The notes below the pieces were generated by a model. The model searched no databases. It saw only the letters and a program-made list of their open reading frames with translations, and was not told the DNA's origin. This document shows, in pieces, positions 5,380 to 6,591 of a stretch of 6,591 bases of DNA. A program made the position numbers and the translations under genes. The stretch comes from CAMDBL01 sp964498125. GTDB lineage: Bacteria > Pseudomonadota > Alphaproteobacteria > Rhizobiales > Hyphomicrobiaceae. Location of the stretch: NCBI GenBank assembly GCA_964498125.1, contig CAZCGE010000005.1, positions 1-6,591 of the forward strand, written 5' to 3'. Each line of letters starts with the position of its first letter. The stretch's first letter is position 1.

Positions 5380-6267
5380 TCAGATCCCCCGTCCCCAATA
5401 GCCGCACCAGCGGTGGATGTTCCAAGCGAGGTTCTGCTCGTAATTCGAGAGTGTCGAATGTTGCGGCAGCTTGACCTCTGTATCGGCGGGGGTGAAGCAC
5501 TTGCCCGCGTCGGACGCTTTCTTCACCTCGGCGGAGAGGTCGCTCATGAAGGCCAGTTGCTGCTCCATGTCCTTCCTGGTGCCGAGGCGGCCGCCTGGTC
5601 CGGGATGGCCGGGAATCATGCGCTCCCAGCCGAGTGCCAGCGTGCGCTTGAGCGAGGCTTCCCATTCGACAGGGTAGGAGTCGTTGACCGCAAGCCGCGA
5701 TGGCACCGAGCCCAGCGCATTGAAGTCCACGGCGAAGATGATTTTCTCCTTGGGCAGCAGCATGACCAGCGACGTGTCGGAGTGGTTGCGGCCCACATAG
5801 TGCAGCTCGAGCGTGGTGCCGCCGAGACGGATCACGTGCTTGTTGCCGACGCTCCGATCGGGAAGCACCACGTCGTGCCCCTTGAGCGCGGTCAGCCGCT
5901 CCGTGGCCCGCTTGTGCGCGATGATGGTGGCGCCGGCATCATCGAAGGCTTGGCCGCCGGCGATGTGATCGTAGTGGTGATGGCTGTAGATCAGGTACTT
6001 GACCGGCTTGTCCGTGACTTTTTTGATTTCGTCCAGATAAGCCTTGCCACCATTCGGCCGGCCGTAAGCGATCGGGTCGGTGGCGATGACGCCGTCCTTG
6101 GTGACGACGAACATGGCCTGATGGTTGCCGTTGCGGAAGATGTAGACGTTGTCGGTGCCTTCGACCTTGGTGGTAGCGATCTGCGGCGGCGCCTGCGCCA
6201 GCGCCGCAGTCGAGACCAACGCCACTGCCGCGACAGCAAGCGTTGACGTCAAGCGCGTTCTCAACAT
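5380..6267 (-). CDS. Exported MBL-fold metallo-hydrolase, 295 aa
   Basis: Residues 1-26 are a Sec signal peptide (MLRTRL, then an Ala/Val/Leu core, then ALAQA before PPQ), so the enzyme acts in the periplasm or outside. The metallo-beta-lactamase fold site for two metals is complete: SHHHYDH at 95-101 gives His96, His98, Asp100 and His101; His162 in GRNHSDTS; Asp181 in FAVDF; His221 in PGHPGPGG. An Asp at the bridging position, where subclass B1 beta-lactamases have Cys, points to a glyoxalase-II-like or other general hydrolase, so I do not call antibiotic resistance. Cys257 and Cys288 in the C-terminal part could form a disulfide. The start at 6267 is chosen because GGGAGG (6273-6278) lies five bases upstream and the signal peptide begins there; an in-frame ATG at 6330 would overlap the promoter. 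It is convergent with the 80-residue gene, with 53 bases between stops. The substrate is unknown. Confidence 0.92.
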   Translation of the reverse strand: MLRTRLTSTLAVAAVALVSTAALAQAPPQIATTKVEGTDNVYIFRNGNHQAMFVVTKDGVIATDPIAYGRPNGGKAYLDEIKKVTDKPVKYLIYSHHHYDHIAGGQAFDDAGATIIAHKRATERLTALKGHDVVLPDRSVGNKHVIRLGGTTLELHYVGRNHSDTSLVMLLPKEKIIFAVDFNALGSVPSRLAVNDSYPVEWEASLKRTLALGWERMIPGHPGPGGRLGTRKDMEQQLAFMSDLSAEVKKASDAGKCFTPADTEVKLPQHSTLSNYEQNLAWNIHRWCGYWGRGI

Positions 6268-6301
6268 GGTATCCTCCCGTGTTTGTTGCGTTACGGTGGC
6301 G

Positions 6302-6330
6302 ATTATTCGGTGTGCCATGGTTTCCGGCAA
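6302..6330 (-). promoter_or_regulatory. Sigma-70-like promoter of the MBL-fold hydrolase gene
   Basis: On the minus strand TTGCCG (6325-6330) is followed after exactly 17 bases by AATAAT (6302-6307), matching four and five of six consensus bases. Initiation would fall near 6295, giving a leader of about 28 bases that contains the GGGAGG ribosome site. This supports the start codon at 6267. Confidence 0.5.
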
Positions 6331-6419
6331 GTCACGGGATTGTGAACGGTTGGCTCACGCCGCGCGCGAGCCTTTTTGCAATCGATAGGTCAGGCTGGGC
6401 GAGCGAGTGCGCGTGCCGT

Positions 6420-6457
6420 GTGTTGGGCTTCGGCCTGTCGGCCTCAACCCAACCTAC
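6420..6457 (-). repeat. GTAG-headed palindromic element, copy C (single)
   Basis: Read on the minus strand from 6457, this is again 38 bases with the same layout: head GTAG, outer stem GTTGGG / CCCAAC at positions 5-10 and 31-36, inner stem GGCC / GGCC at 15-18 and 23-26, a four-base loop, and GA at 13-14 and 27-28. It differs from copies A and B by paired changes in the outer stem. It stands alone between the MBL gene and the SDR gene, 48 bases before the latter's start. Confidence 0.7.
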
Positions 6458-6505
6458 AAATCTGGGGATCGCAGCGTAGGCAGACGGACACACCGGGAGT
6501 GCATC

Positions 6506-6591
6506 ATGACAATAGACACTGCCACAGCAAGCTACCGCCTGGACAACCGAGTGGCGGTGGTGACGGGGGCTGCCGGCGGGCTCGGCGGCGC
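6506..6591 (+). CDS. Short-chain dehydrogenase/reductase (SDR), first 28 codons, cut by the right edge
   Basis: The visible residues end in RLDNRVAVVTGAAGGLGG, which is the first beta strand and the nucleotide-binding motif TGxxxGxG (TGAAGGLG at about 20-27) of classical SDR enzymes that use NAD(H) or NADP(H). GGGAG (6495-6499) lies six bases before the ATG, so the start is well supported. The catalytic Ser-Tyr-Lys part lies off-window, and the substrate cannot be named. It is divergent from the MBL-fold gene; the spacer holds a single palindromic element. Confidence 0.87.
   Translation, partial: MTIDTATASYRLDNRVAVVTGAAGGLGG

Noticed and set aside
5413..6246. 277-codon plus-strand frame
   Set aside because: It is antisense to the MBL-fold gene, which has a signal peptide and a complete metal site.
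5380..6267. Beta-lactamase resistance gene
   Set aside because: The fold matches, but Asp181 is at the bridging position where subclass B1 enzymes have Cys, and no other lactamase feature is seen. A general exported hydrolase is the safer call.

Overview
The window is high-GC, tightly packed bacterial chromosome. Family content (a QueC, a Zn-dependent MetE-C-like enzyme, a long cysteine-free haem peroxidase, an exported MBL-fold hydrolase, an SDR) and the wording of several proteins suggest an alphaproteobacterium of the Hyphomicrobiales/Bradyrhizobium/Reyranella kind. This is an inference from protein resemblance; no rRNA or marker gene is present.

Layout from left to right. 1-2166 (minus): the first 722 codons of a large animal-type haem peroxidase whose C-terminus lies beyond the left edge. 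2167-2662: about 500 bases without a convincing gene, holding a relatively AT-rich leader for the peroxidase and then five inverted repeats within 280 bases. 2663-2851 (minus): a small exported protein of 62 residues. 2968-4152 (minus): a cobalamin-independent methionine-synthase-like Zn methyltransferase. 4275-4988 (plus): queC, divergent from the methyltransferase. 5084-5326 (plus): an 80-residue conserved-type protein of unknown function. 5380-6267 (minus, convergent): a secreted or periplasmic MBL-fold hydrolase with a good promoter. 6506-6591 (plus): the first 28 codons of a short-chain dehydrogenase, cut by the right edge.

The genes do not form an obvious single pathway. QueC makes preQ0 for queuosine, but no other queuosine gene is here. 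The methyltransferase, peroxidase and MBL hydrolase each keep a full set of catalytic or metal-binding residues, but their substrates cannot be read from the sequence.

The most notable non-coding feature is a family of 38-base GTAG-headed palindromic elements. Two are arranged head-out as a REPIN-like doublet between queC and the 80-residue gene; the queC stop codon is inside the GTAG head, and the next gene's ribosome site abuts the other end. A third copy lies alone upstream of the SDR gene. The three copies differ by compensatory changes in both stems and share a tandem G-A internal loop. No associated transposase is in the window. I see no CRISPR array, tRNA, rRNA or insertion sequence.
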